The notes under the pieces are model-generated. The model saw only the letters and a program-made list of their open reading frames with translations. It had not been told where the DNA came from and searched no databases. Both the position numbers and the translations under genes were made by a program. From Deltaproteobacteria bacterium (GTDB taxonomy: Bacteria; Myxococcota_A; UBA796; SXON01), in NCBI GenBank assembly GCA_016875435.1, contig VGRE01000012.1:1-33292 (forward strand): 33,292 bases of DNA. Reading direction: 5' to 3'. Positions 15,487 through 23,478 of this stretch are shown in pieces; the stretch's first letter is position 1, and each line of letters opens with the position of its first letter.

Positions 15487-15930
15487 ATGCTTCTTGCCTT
15501 CCTCCTCGGTTGCTCCCCCTTCGAGGGCACCTGGGTGTTCTACTTCGACGCCGAGCCCGCGGTGAGCGGGGATTGTGCCGACGAGGACGACGACGACAGC
15601 ACCTACGACACCAACCGCGGCATGCTGGTCGACATCTACGCACTCGGGTCGGGGGGCTACGCCGTGGTGCTCGAGGAAGTCCTGACCGGGGAGGCCCGCT
15701 TCGGGGTGCTGCACGCGGAGTGGCTCGAGGAGTACACCGAGGGGACCACCACGCGTTCCAACTACCTCGCGCTCGACGCCACCCTCGAGGCCGGGGCGAT
15801 GCTCGGCGAGGTGAGCACGGGGTCCTGGCGCGAGTCGGAGGGCGGCAGCGACTACACTTGCGACAGCACGTACGGCTTCACCGCCGATCGCATCACTTCG
15901 AATCGCGACAGCTACGTGGAGGGTGAGTAA
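15487..15930 (+). CDS. short lipoprotein, first of a paralogous pair
   Basis: 147 residues with the very short signal MLLAFLLGC, lipobox Cys at residue 9 and no basic residue before it. No other in-frame ATG, GTG or TTG exists in at least 70 nt upstream, and GGAGG stands 7 nt before ATG 15487, so the short signal looks real. The mature part is acidic and beta-rich: SPFEGTWVFYFDAEP, an Asp-rich loop, MLVDIYALGSGGYAVVLEEV and YTCDSTYGFTADRI, with two further cysteines. GTW...VDIY and the later C...D pattern match the next protein, so the two are distant duplicates. The function is unknown. The stop TAA overlaps the next ATG (TAATG). Confidence 0.75.
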   Translation: MLLAFLLGCSPFEGTWVFYFDAEPAVSGDCADEDDDDSTYDTNRGMLVDIYALGSGGYAVVLEEVLTGEARFGVLHAEWLEEYTEGTTTRSNYLALDATLEAGAMLGEVSTGSWRESEGGSDYTCDSTYGFTADRITSNRDSYVEGE

Positions 15931-16442
15931 TGACCGCGCTCTGGCTCCTCGCCGCCTGCGGCGGCGGCTACGACGGCAGCTGGCTCATGTCCTTCATCTA
16001 CAAGGCCGAGGAGGGCGGGGGCTCCGGCCAGCGCGACGATCTCATCGTCGACATCTACACCACCGCCTCGGGCCAGACCGTGGCCAATCTCGCGGGCACG
16101 CTGATGACGGGAGCCATCGAGGCGGGCGCGATCGAGGTGTCGCTGGTGGAGAGCTACGCCTACAAGCGTGGAAACTGTACCTACGAGAGCGAGCAGCGTC
16201 TCACCCTCACCGGGGAGTTCTCGGGCACGGCCGCGGTCGCGGGCGACCTGCAACTCGAGTACACCGGTCGCGACTGCGACGAGACCGAGACCGACGTGTC
16301 GGGCTACTCGATGACCGGTCTCCGCCTCGACGCCGACCCCGCCCGCCACGTGGGTAGTTTCAGTAACTACTGGTTCGACGACTACTATTACTATGAGGAC
16401 TACGGGGACTACGACGACGAAGACTTCGGCGACACCGGCTAG
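15930..16442 (+). CDS. short lipoprotein, second of a paralogous pair, with Tyr/Asp tail
   Basis: 170 residues starting inside the stop of the previous gene (TAATG). The signal is MTALWLLAAC with Cys10 and again no basic residue. The body reads GGYDGSWLMSFIYKAEEG, DLIVDIYTTASGQTVANLAG, GNCTYESEQRLTLTGEFSG and a late Cys-Asp (RDCDETETDVSG), parallel to its neighbour. The C-terminus is an unusual run of Tyr, Asp and Glu (NYWFDDYYYYEDYGDYDDE), strongly acidic and probably unfolded or cation-binding. No family is recognised; an outer-membrane or surface location is inferred from the lipobox. Confidence 0.75.
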   Translation: MTALWLLAACGGGYDGSWLMSFIYKAEEGGGSGQRDDLIVDIYTTASGQTVANLAGTLMTGAIEAGAIEVSLVESYAYKRGNCTYESEQRLTLTGEFSGTAAVAGDLQLEYTGRDCDETETDVSGYSMTGLRLDADPARHVGSFSNYWFDDYYYYEDYGDYDDEDFGDTG

Positions 16443-16520
16443 CCGCCTACCAGCGGCACACGACGCCGGCGCGCATCACCTCGCGCTGTTCCTGCTCCAT
16501 GGGGCATGAGCCCGCGGGCC

Positions 16521-18035
16521 CTACCGGCGCTGCTTCTTGCGCGCCTTCTTCGCGTCCTTCGCCTTCTTGCGCCGCGCCTCGATCTGGGCCTTCGAGAGCT
16601 GCATCGGGTTCGGGCCGGGCATGGCGGGCATTCCCGGCATCCCCGCCATGCCGGCCTGCTGCGCGTACTGGGCCATCTTCTGCTGCAGCGCCCGCGGGTT
16701 CATTCCGCCGCCGAGCATGCCCGTCATCGTGCCGACTTCCTTCATCATCGCGCGCGTCATCTTGAAGCGCTCGTGCAGTTCCTGTACTTCCTTGAGCGGC
16801 CGTCCCGAGCCCCTAGCGATGCGACGGAAGCGGCTCTCGGTGAGCACGTCGGGGTCGTGGCGCTCCTGGTTGGTCATGGACTGCATCACGGCCTCGACCT
16901 TCACCAGCTCGTAGTCGTCGAGCGCCTCGTCGGGCACCTGCGACATGACCTCGTCCATGAAGGGGAGCTTGCCCATCACCTCCTTGAGCGAGCCCATCTG
17001 CTTGATCATCTTGAGCTGGGCCTGGAAGTCGTCGTAGGTGAAGTGCCCCTGGAGCATCTTCTCGGCGTCTTTCTCGGCCTTGTCCTTGTCGATGACCTTC
17101 TCGAAGTCGGACATCAGGCCGACGACGTCGCCGAAACCAAGGATGCGGCTGGCGAGCCCCTGGGGGCGGAAGTCCTCGAGCTTGTCGAGGCTCTCCCCCA
17201 TGCCGAGGAATTTCACCGGCTTGCCCGTGACAGCCTTGATCGACACCGCCGCGCCGCCGCGGGCGTCGCCGTCGAGCTTGGTGAGGACGAAGCCGCTGAA
17301 CGAGAGGCGACGATCGAACTCCGCCGCCGTGCGCACCGCGTCCTGGCCGATCATCGCGTCGCAGACGAACAGGATGTTGTGCGGCTGCGTCTTGTCGCGA
17401 ATCTGCTCGAGTTCGCTCATCAGCGTCTCGTCGATGGCGAGGCGACCGGCGGTGTCGAAGATGACGACGTCACGACCTACATTGCGCGCCTGGGTGACCG
17501 CCAGCGTGCAGAGCTGCACCGGGCTCATGCCCTTGATCGAGAACACCGGCACGTTGAGCTTGCGGCCCAGCGTGACGAGCTGGTCGATCGCGGCGGGACG
17601 GTACACGTCGGCGGCCACCAGCATCGGCTTCTTGCCTTGCCCGAGCAGCCGCTTGGCCAGCTTGCCGGCGGTGGTGGTCTTGCCGGAGCCCTGGAGCCCA
17701 ACCATCATGATGATCGCCGGCTTGGCGTCGAGGGCGAGCGCGTTGTCGACCGGCCCCATCAGGGCCTCGAGCTCGTCGTGGCAAGACTTGATGAAGTGGT
17801 CGGCGGGCGTCACCTGGAAGGGCGCGTTCTTCGACTTCAGCGTGACGACATGCCCGAGCGAGCGGGCCTTGACCCGGTCGAGGAAGTCCTTCGCGACGTC
17901 GAGGCTCACGTCGGCCTCGAGCAGAGACACGCGCACGTCGCGGAGCGCGTCGGTAATATCACCCTCGGAGATCTCGGTCTTGCCCTGGAGCTTGAGGCGG
18001 GCGTTGCGGAAGCCGCGGGAGAGGGTGTCGAACAT
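16521..18035 (-). CDS. ffh: signal recognition particle GTPase Ffh
   Basis: 504 residues from ATG 18035. It binds 4.5S RNA and signal sequences and docks with FtsY to deliver membrane proteins. The N-domain begins MFDTLSRGFRNARLKLQGK. The GTPase motifs are GLQGSGKTT (113-121), DVYRPAAIDQL, DTAGR and TKLDGDARGG. The methionine-rich M-domain holds SRFRRIARGSGR, the RNA-binding segment. The tail is a Met/Pro/Gly stretch and a Lys/Arg-rich end, longer than in E. coli (453). The longer upstream frame is rejected because homology starts at MFDTL. A TAGGCG box lies 8 nt before the ATG. It is not next to rpsP, unlike in many bacteria. Confidence 0.97.
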   Translation of the reverse strand: MFDTLSRGFRNARLKLQGKTEISEGDITDALRDVRVSLLEADVSLDVAKDFLDRVKARSLGHVVTLKSKNAPFQVTPADHFIKSCHDELEALMGPVDNALALDAKPAIIMMVGLQGSGKTTTAGKLAKRLLGQGKKPMLVAADVYRPAAIDQLVTLGRKLNVPVFSIKGMSPVQLCTLAVTQARNVGRDVVIFDTAGRLAIDETLMSELEQIRDKTQPHNILFVCDAMIGQDAVRTAAEFDRRLSFSGFVLTKLDGDARGGAAVSIKAVTGKPVKFLGMGESLDKLEDFRPQGLASRILGFGDVVGLMSDFEKVIDKDKAEKDAEKMLQGHFTYDDFQAQLKMIKQMGSLKEVMGKLPFMDEVMSQVPDEALDDYELVKVEAVMQSMTNQERHDPDVLTESRFRRIARGSGRPLKEVQELHERFKMTRAMMKEVGTMTGMLGGGMNPRALQQKMAQYAQQAGMAGMPGMPAMPGPNPMQLSKAQIEARRKKAKDAKKARKKQRR

Positions 18036-18120
18036 GGCGGCGGCGCCTATCCGAGACTGGGGGGAACCGCGATACAAAGCTGTGGCTCCCGCCGCGCCCG
18101 CGCCAGGGCTAAGGGCACGC

Positions 18121-18453
18121 ATGGACGAAGCGAAGTTCCGGCAGGTGGTGAGCGCGGCGCTCCGGGCGCTCGCGGCGCAGGTCGACGCGATCGACAGCGA
18201 CGACGTGGACTACAAGCTCAGCGACGGCGTGCTCTCGGTGGAGTTCGAGTCGGGCGGCGTGTTCGTGTTGTCGCAGCAGGTGCCGGTGCGCGAGCTGTGG
18301 CTCAGCGCCTTCTCTCGCGCCTGGCATTTCCGCCATGCCGACGGGGCCTGGCTCGAGCGCGACAGTGGCGAGCGGCTGGAGTCCGTGCTGCAGGGCCACT
18401 TCACGCGCAAGCTGGGCTTCGAGGTCGCGGTCGCCAACCCGGGGCCTGCGTAA
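18121..18453 (+). CDS. cyaY: frataxin-like iron-binding protein CyaY
   Basis: 110 residues, the usual length. Frataxins bind iron in the cytoplasm and modulate iron-sulfur cluster assembly by the IscS/IscU machinery. The N-terminal helix has the acidic ridge (QVDAIDSDDVDYKLSDGVL), followed by the strand LSVEFESGGVFVLSQQVPVR, then ELWLSAFSRAWHFRHADGAW and the DRSGE-like ERDSGERL. This matches E. coli CyaY block by block. It diverges from ffh with an 85-bp gap. A TAAGGG sequence lies 5 nt before ATG 18121. No isc genes are in the window. Confidence 0.92.
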   Translation: MDEAKFRQVVSAALRALAAQVDAIDSDDVDYKLSDGVLSVEFESGGVFVLSQQVPVRELWLSAFSRAWHFRHADGAWLERDSGERLESVLQGHFTRKLGFEVAVANPGPA

Positions 18454-18465
18454 TAAACGGGCGGT

Positions 18466-18615
18466 ATGTCGGAGCCTTCTCCGCCGGTCGAGAGTTCGCG
18501 TGCCGGGTTGATCTGGGTGGCGGCGCTGGTGGCGGCGCTGGTGCTGCTCGGTCTCATCCTCGCCGCCATCGCGAGCACCGGGCCGCTGGCGCCGTTCCTT
18601 TACCCGCTACTGTAG
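18466..18615 (+). CDS. 49-residue single-pass membrane peptide
   Basis: Starting at ATG 18466, 12 nt after the cyaY stop, the frame reads MSEPSPPVESSRAGLIWVAA, then a hydrophobic helix (residues about 14-38, rich in Val, Ala and Leu), and ends GPLAPFLYPLL. A polar N-terminus, one transmembrane helix and a short outside tail are predicted. TAAACG ends 6 nt before the ATG, the same geometry as other starts here. High third-position GC supports coding. It is probably co-transcribed with or driven separately from cyaY. The function is unknown. Confidence 0.6.
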   Translation: MSEPSPPVESSRAGLIWVAALVAALVLLGLILAAIASTGPLAPFLYPLL

Positions 18616-18617
18616 GG

Positions 18618-18632
18618 CCGCCGACTCGGCGG
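18618..18632. terminator. hairpin between convergent genes
   Basis: CCGCCG ACT CGGCGG forms a perfect 6-bp stem with a 3-nt loop between the stop of the membrane peptide (18615) and the stop of the FHA gene (18640). No T-run follows, so it may act only weakly, perhaps in both directions. Confidence 0.3.
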
Positions 18633-18639
18633 GCGAGCC

Positions 18640-19473
18640 TCACCCGCGGTATCGCAGGATGGTCTCGCCCAGGGTGATCAACTCGCCGCCGAGCAGGCGC
18701 CGCTCCGTCACCCGGTCGCCCTCCACGATCGTTCCGTTAAGCGCGCCGAGGTCGTTGATAAACACTTTCTGGTCACGACGCTCTACGATACAATGGTGTC
18801 GCGACACTTCACCGTCGTGAGACAGCTGCAGGTCGTTGTCGCGACCGCGTCCGATACGCACGACGGGGTCGACACCGCGGTGCTCCTCCCCACCCTCGAC
18901 CATCCACGCGACGCCGGGCGGGCCGTCCGCAGGGGGGATCGCCTCGAAAACCGGGGCGTGCACGACGATGTGGGGGTTGGTGACCTCGTCGTCGACCCCC
19001 CCGTGTTCCATCGAGGCGACCGACTCGACCACCAGCCGCGCGCGCAACCTCTCCCACGCGGCGTGCGGCTCCACGGCGAGCGACTGGGCCACGGTCTCGA
19101 TCGCCTCGCGCTCCGGGCTCTCCACCTTGCCGAGGATCGGCCCCGCCGCCTCCGCCAGCCTCCGGCAGAGGTCCACCACGTCGTTGTCGTCGCGCATCTG
19201 CGCCTTCATCGAGAGCGCGATGAGGATGCCAGCTGCGCTCTCCACGCGAGGGCGCGAGGGCGCTTGGGCCAGCCAGTTGTCGAGCACGCGGCGACCCTCC
19301 TCGCCGAGGTGTACCCGGCTGGTGGCGAGATCGAGGATGATCGAGCGATCCTCGGGGTGGACTTTGCCGTCGGCCCAGGCCATCCAGACGACGGCGAGCA
19401 GCGCGATCACCTCGCGACTCGACCCGTCGATACCGAGGGACTGCAACGCCCGCCTGAGCTCGTCGTCGTTCAT
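18640..19473 (-). CDS. TerB-like and FHA domain protein
   Basis: 277 residues from ATG 19473. Residues about 10-130 are helical and look like a TerB/DUF533-type domain ([20 protein letters not shown], the usual acidic ADGxxxxxE motif). Residues about 205-277 form an FHA domain, which reads phosphothreonine: [38 protein letters not shown] and [13 protein letters not shown] contain the conserved GR, SRHH and N-G residues. It is probably a cytoplasmic adaptor for Ser/Thr kinase signalling, perhaps with the kinase at 12845-14491; that link is inferred. Its ATG overlaps the dut stop (ATGA). Longer upstream frames belong to dut and pnp shadows. Confidence 0.87.
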   Translation of the reverse strand: MNDDELRRALQSLGIDGSSREVIALLAVVWMAWADGKVHPEDRSIILDLATSRVHLGEEGRRVLDNWLAQAPSRPRVESAAGILIALSMKAQMRDDNDVVDLCRRLAEAAGPILGKVESPEREAIETVAQSLAVEPHAAWERLRARLVVESVASMEHGGVDDEVTNPHIVVHAPVFEAIPPADGPPGVAWMVEGGEEHRGVDPVVRIGRGRDNDLQLSHDGEVSRHHCIVERRDQKVFINDLGALNGTIVEGDRVTERRLLGGELITLGETILRYRG

Positions 19474-19922
19474 GCCCGCCCCGTGCTGCCAAAGCCACCC
19501 GCTCCCCGGCTGCCCGGCGCCTCTGGGAGCATCGCCACGCGCACCAGCTCGACGGCGGCCACGCGCGCGAAGACGATCTGCGCGATGCGCTCGCCGCGCT
19601 CCACCACGAAGGGCTCGCGTCCGAGGTTGACCAGCGGCACGCACAACTCGCCGCGGTAATCGCTGTCGATGGTGCCGGGGCTGTTGATGAGGGTGATCCC
19701 GTGCTTGAGCGCGAGGCCCGAGCGCGGCCGCACCTGGCCCTCCCAGCCGGGGGGGATCGCCAGCACCAGGCCCGTGGGCACCAGCGCGCGGTCGCCCTGT
19801 GACAGCGTGAACGCCTCGCCGATCGCCGCGCGCAGGTCGAGCCCAGCTGCGCCGGCTGAGGCCCGCGCGGGGAGGGGCAGCCCCTCCCCGTGTGGCAGGA
19901 TGTGGACGGGAATGGTCTCCAC
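19470..19922 (-). CDS. dut: deoxyuridine 5'-triphosphate nucleotidohydrolase (dUTPase)
   Basis: 150 residues. Trimeric enzyme converting dUTP to dUMP and pyrophosphate, keeping uracil out of DNA. All five motifs are present: [40 protein letters not shown] and the C-terminal flexible arm [12 protein letters not shown]. The start GTG 19922 lies 9 nt after the pnp stop, and TAGACT (which includes the pnp TAG) ends 6 nt before it. The stop overlaps the FHA gene start. Confidence 0.97.
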   Translation of the reverse strand: METIPVHILPHGEGLPLPARASAGAAGLDLRAAIGEAFTLSQGDRALVPTGLVLAIPPGWEGQVRPRSGLALKHGITLINSPGTIDSDYRGELCVPLVNLGREPFVVERGERIAQIVFARVAAVELVRVAMLPEAPGSRGAGGFGSTGRA

Positions 19923-19934
19923 GGCGGGAGTCTA
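19923..19934 (-). promoter_or_regulatory. -10-like box TAGACT directly before the dut GTG
   Basis: TAGACT at 19929-19934 includes the pnp stop codon and is followed by CCCGCC and GTG. The identical 12 bases precede the ATG at 250. It may give a separate leaderless dut transcript. Confidence 0.3.
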
Positions 19935-22037
19935 ATCCTCGAGCGCTTCCTTCCGCGAGAGGCGGATCTTGCCGGCCTTGTCGATGTCGATCACGCGGAC
20001 GAGCACCTCGTCGCCCTCGTTGACGATGTCGGTGACCTTGTTGACCCGCTCCTTGGCGAGGTGGCTGATGTGCACCAGGCCGTCGGTGCCAGGGAAGATC
20101 TCCACGAAGGCGCCGAAGTCGGTGATGCGCTTGACCACGCCCACGTAGAGCTTGCCGATCTCGGCCTCGGCGGTGATCTCGCGGATCATCGCGATGCACT
20201 TCGCGGCCTTGTCCTGGTCGGTGCTGGCCACGTCGATCCTGCCGTCGTCGTGGACGGTGAGCTTGCAGCCCGTCTTGTCCTGGAGGCCGCGGATCACCTT
20301 GCCGCCCGGCCCGATGATGTCCTTGATCTTCTCGGTCTTGATCTGGATCGTCGTGATGCGCGGGGCGTAGGGCGACATCTCCGGGCGCGGCGCGGAGATG
20401 GTCTTGGCCATCTCGGCGAGGATGTGGAGCCGACCCTCGCGGGCCTGCGCCAGCGCGCGGGTCATGATGTCACGGCTGACCCCCGAGATCTTGGTGTCCA
20501 TCTGGAAGGCGGTGATGCCGGCCGTGGTGCCGGTCACCTTGAAGTCCATGTCGCCGAGGTGGTCCTCGTCGCCGAGGATGTCGCTCAGCACCGCGAACTC
20601 CTCGCCTTCCTTGATTAGGCCCATGGCGATGCCCGCCACCGGCGCCTTCACCGGCACGCCGGCGTCGAGGAGCGCGAGCGTGCCCGCGCAGACGGTGCCC
20701 ATCGACGAGGAGCCGTTGCTCTCGAGCACGTCGGCCGAGCAGCGGATCACGTAGGGGAAGCCGTCGGCCGCCGGGAGGGTGTTCTGGATCGCCCGGTGCG
20801 CCAGCGCGCCGTGACCGATCTCGCGGCGCTTCGGGCCGCGCATCGGGTAGCTCTCGCCGGTGCAGAAGGGGGGGAAGTTGTACTGCAGCATCCACCGGCG
20901 CAGCGGGGTGGTGACGCCGGCGTAGTCGAGGCGTTGGCCGTCGTCCTCCACGCCGAGGGCCACCGTGGCGAACACCTGAGTTTCACCGCGGGTGAACACC
21001 GCCGAACCGTGCGCGCGGGGGGAGATGCCCACCTCGGTCCAGATGGGGCGGATCTCGTCGGTGGCGCGGCCGTCGATGCGGACGCCCTCGCTGATCACCA
21101 TGCCGCGCATCTCGACCTTCAGGATCTTCTCGCACACCTCGGCGGCCTGGGCCTCGGCAAGCGTTTTCTGGGCGGCATCGTCGATGCCCGTGCCCGCGGC
21201 GGCGACCGCGGCGGCCTTGGCGGCGGCAATCGCCTCGCGGCGCTCGTGCTTGCCGCGGGTGCGGAGCGCGGCGCGGATACCCTCGGTAGCCGCGGCCTTG
21301 GCCTTGGTCACGGTGCCCTCATCGAGGGCCGCGGGGGCCGGGGCCTCGCGCTTGGCGGCGCCGCCGTGCTTCTCGCGCAGCTGGACGATGGCGGCGCAGA
21401 TGGTCTTGATCACGCCGTGGGCGAGGTCCATCGCGTCCATCATCACCGCCTCGGACACCTCCTTGCCGCCGCCCTCCACCATGCACACCGCGTCGGCGGT
21501 GCCCGCCACGACGATGTTGAGGTCGGCCTCGTCGATCTGCACCCGGGTGGGGTTGACGATGAGCTGCCCGCCGTGGCGGACAACCCGCACGCCGGCGCAG
21601 GGCTGCTTCAGCGGCGCGTCGGAGAGGAGCGCAGCGGCGGCGGCGCCGCAGATGCTGAGTACGTCGGTGTCACAGTCGGTGTCGAACGACAACACGGTGG
21701 CGATGATCTGGGTCTCGAAGCGCCAGGTCTTGGGGAACAGGGGCCGGATGGGACGGTCCATCAGGCGGCTGGCGAGCGTCTCGCGCTCGTTGCTCCGGCC
21801 CTCGCGCTTGAGGTAGCCGCCGGGGATGCGGCCGTAGCCGCCCACGCGGTCCATGTACTCGCAGGAGAGGGGGAGGAAGTCGAAACGCGCCGGGGTGGTG
21901 CCCGAGGTGCAGGTGACGAGCACGGCGCTGTCGGCCTGGCGGACGATGACGGCGCCGCCGGCCTGCTTGGCGTACTTGCCCGTCTCGATGGTGAGGGGAC
22001 GGCCGCCGACATCGACGGTGACAGATTGAATGTTCAT
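19932..22037 (-). CDS. pnp: polyribonucleotide nucleotidyltransferase (PNPase)
   Basis: 701 residues, the usual length. It degrades RNA 3' to 5' by phosphorolysis and is part of the degradosome. Two RNase PH-like halves are seen (start [20 protein letters not shown]; the second half with [12 protein letters not shown] and [20 protein letters not shown]), with the catalytic aspartates in [19 protein letters not shown]. These are followed by a KH domain ([20 protein letters not shown]) and an S1 domain ([10 protein letters not shown]-like, then [14 protein letters not shown]) to the end. The classical rpsO-pnp order is kept, with a terminator and a structured leader between them. Confidence 0.98.
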   Translation of the reverse strand: MNIQSVTVDVGGRPLTIETGKYAKQAGGAVIVRQADSAVLVTCTSGTTPARFDFLPLSCEYMDRVGGYGRIPGGYLKREGRSNERETLASRLMDRPIRPLFPKTWRFETQIIATVLSFDTDCDTDVLSICGAAAAALLSDAPLKQPCAGVRVVRHGGQLIVNPTRVQIDEADLNIVVAGTADAVCMVEGGGKEVSEAVMMDAMDLAHGVIKTICAAIVQLREKHGGAAKREAPAPAALDEGTVTKAKAAATEGIRAALRTRGKHERREAIAAAKAAAVAAAGTGIDDAAQKTLAEAQAAEVCEKILKVEMRGMVISEGVRIDGRATDEIRPIWTEVGISPRAHGSAVFTRGETQVFATVALGVEDDGQRLDYAGVTTPLRRWMLQYNFPPFCTGESYPMRGPKRREIGHGALAHRAIQNTLPAADGFPYVIRCSADVLESNGSSSMGTVCAGTLALLDAGVPVKAPVAGIAMGLIKEGEEFAVLSDILGDEDHLGDMDFKVTGTTAGITAFQMDTKISGVSRDIMTRALAQAREGRLHILAEMAKTISAPRPEMSPYAPRITTIQIKTEKIKDIIGPGGKVIRGLQDKTGCKLTVHDDGRIDVASTDQDKAAKCIAMIREITAEAEIGKLYVGVVKRITDFGAFVEIFPGTDGLVHISHLAKERVNKVTDIVNEGDEVLVRVIDIDKAGKIRLSRKEALED

Positions 22038-22240
22038 GGAGTTTGCCTTGTGCCCCAGCCGGGGCGGATCCCGGGCGCACCTGCGCCCGAGGGGTTGCTG
22101 AAAGGCACTCCGCGCGCGGCCCGCGACCGTGAAAAACCGTGGGCCTGCCCGGGATGAGCGTTGCCCCGGAAAACCCGGAGGCGCTCAGCCCGCGAAGACC
22201 CGCGATGGCGGGACTCGCCTGGAGTGCGGGGGGTGAAAAG
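22038..22240 (-). other. structured pnp leader
   Basis: The 200 bp between the rpsO terminator and pnp hold no ORF of note. On the minus strand there are several possible hairpins: GGGCGCA/TGCGCCC (plus strand about 22073-22090), GCCCC GGCT GGGGC and CCCGC CATC GCGGG. Structured pnp leaders are known targets of RNase III/PNPase autoregulation in enterobacteria; the same role here is only a possibility. Confidence 0.35.
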
Positions 22241-22269
22241 AACGCGGGGCGGGGTGTTGCCCCGCCCCG
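22239..22269 (-). terminator. rho-independent terminator after rpsO
   Basis: On the minus strand, just after the rpsO stop, CGGGGCGGGG and CCCCGCCCCG form a perfect 10-bp stem (arms 22245-22254 and 22260-22269) with a 5-nt loop, followed by CGTTCTTTTC. It should limit read-through from rpsO into pnp. Confidence 0.7.
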
Positions 22270-22275
22270 TTTGCT

Positions 22276-22542
22276 CTACCGGAGGCCCAGCTTCTTCACG
22301 AGCGCGTCGTGACGGGCGGAGTCGGTATTGCGGAGGTACTTGAGGAGGCGGCGGCGCTGACCGACGGCCTTGAGCAAGCCGCGACGACCGTGGTGGTCTT
22401 TCGCGTGCACCTTGAAGTGCTCGGTGAGCTCGTTGATCTTCGCCGTGAGCAGCGCCACCTGCACTTCCGTGCTGCCGGTGTCGCCCTCGTGGGTGCGATG
22501 GGTCGCGATGAGCTCTTCCTTGACTTTCTCGTGCAGGGCCAT
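22276..22542 (-). CDS. rpsO: 30S ribosomal protein S15
   Basis: 88 residues, full length. S15 binds 16S rRNA in the platform of the small subunit. [39 protein letters not shown] and [12 protein letters not shown] are diagnostic. The minus strand shows a GAGGAAAGG purine stretch before ATG 22542. The promoter-like sequence at 22651-22679 would give a leader of about 100 nt, in which S15 autoregulation, known in other bacteria, could occur. Confidence 0.98.
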   Translation of the reverse strand: MALHEKVKEELIATHRTHEGDTGSTEVQVALLTAKINELTEHFKVHAKDHHGRRGLLKAVGQRRRLLKYLRNTDSARHDALVKKLGLR

Positions 22543-22650
22543 TTGAATCTGCCTTTCCTCGGCACCGCCTCCGCCCGGGGATGGCCACCGCGGCGAGGCC
22601 CGGGATGGGCGTCGGCGCGTGCCGGTGCGGGGCAGGAATCGAGGGGGCGG

Positions 22651-22679
22651 TGGCTATCCACCGCGGGACGGGGAGTCAA
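22651..22679 (-). promoter_or_regulatory. rpsO promoter, TTGACT-17-TAGCCA
   Basis: Minus strand: TTGACT (22674-22679), 17 bp, TAGCCA (22651-22656). The -10 lies within the inverted repeat GGTGG-ATAG-CCACC (22649-22662), a possible operator. The same arrangement, TTGACG-17-TAGCCG, precedes rpsP. Confidence 0.5.
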
Positions 22680-22746
22680 GGACTCGCGACGTCACCCCCG
22701 GCGTTAATGGGGCGGCCTGGACCTCCCCGAGCCCGACCTGCGGCTG

Positions 22747-23475
22747 ATGCCGATCGTGGCCAGCACGCCCGCGTGGGTGGTCATCGCCGACCTGCCGGAG
22801 ATGCCCCCGGGGCCGGTCGCCGACCTGGTGGAGGCGGGGGCGGCGGGTGTCCTCGTCCGCGGCGTGGCGGTGAACTCGGGGTGGCGCGGCGCCGCGGTGG
22901 CGCTGGCCAGCGAGGCCGGTCGCCTCTGCTCCTCGCGCATCCTCGAGACCGCGGCGGGGACCATCGGCGTCCAGTCCCGGCCGTACCTGCTCGGCGCCGT
23001 GGAAGGCTGCCGGGGCGCGCGATGGGCACGCCGCGAGGAGGGGGAACGTTTCGCGCCGGTAGCCGCGCGGCCCGTGGCCGACGAGAACCTCGGCTACCTC
23101 GCGGTGGCCAGCTTCCGGGCCCTGGCCGCGTGGGAGAGCGTGCAGGCACGATGGCTGTCTACCGCGCAGCCATTCGACAGCACCGAGTGGGACACCAGCG
23201 GCGGCGCTAGCCCCGAGGTGGCGCGATTTGCGCTGGCCTCCGGCGAGCGAGTCCTCGTCCACGCGCAGGCGGGCAGCCCCTGCGACGGCTTCCACGGCGA
23301 GGCCTCGGCCTCCTTCATGGCCGAGGGAAACTCGCCGCTGCGACTGCGCGTCGACGGCGAGGCGCCGCCGTTCGCGGCGGTGCTCCACGACCCGGCCACG
23401 GGCGGCTGGGCCAGTCGCGACACCAGCATGATCCACGGGGTCGTGGTCGTCGACCTGCGCAACCCTGGCTGCTGA
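22747..23475 (+). CDS. unrecognised protein, 242 residues
   Basis: From ATG 22747 the frame has strong third-position GC and reads sensibly: VVIADLPEMPPGPVADLVEA, GAAGVLVRGVAVNSGWRGAA, RILETAAGTIGVQSRPYL, then VHAQAGSPCDGFHGEASASF, ending IHGVVVVDLRNPGC. There is no signal peptide or membrane helix. Coding-like codons continue upstream of the ATG (LDLPEPDLRL) to a stop at 22705-22707 without a standard start codon, and no Shine-Dalgarno sequence is seen, so the true start is uncertain. Motifs do not match a family I know. It diverges from rpsO and converges with the lipoprotein gene, with a 3-bp gap. Confidence 0.65.
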   Translation: MPIVASTPAWVVIADLPEMPPGPVADLVEAGAAGVLVRGVAVNSGWRGAAVALASEAGRLCSSRILETAAGTIGVQSRPYLLGAVEGCRGARWARREEGERFAPVAARPVADENLGYLAVASFRALAAWESVQARWLSTAQPFDSTEWDTSGGASPEVARFALASGERVLVHAQAGSPCDGFHGEASASFMAEGNSPLRLRVDGEAPPFAAVLHDPATGGWASRDTSMIHGVVVVDLRNPGC

Positions 23476-23478
23476 GCG

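Noticed and set aside
16447-16500. 17-codon minus-strand ORF MEQEQREVMRAGVVCRW after ffh
   Set aside because: Too short to support without conservation data, and no start signal is seen; noted only because its codons are GC-biased like real genes.
18056-18120. Possible promoter for cyaY around GATACAAAG
   Set aside because: TACAAA is a fair -10, but no -35 is found at 16-18 bp and the distance to the ATG is not informative.
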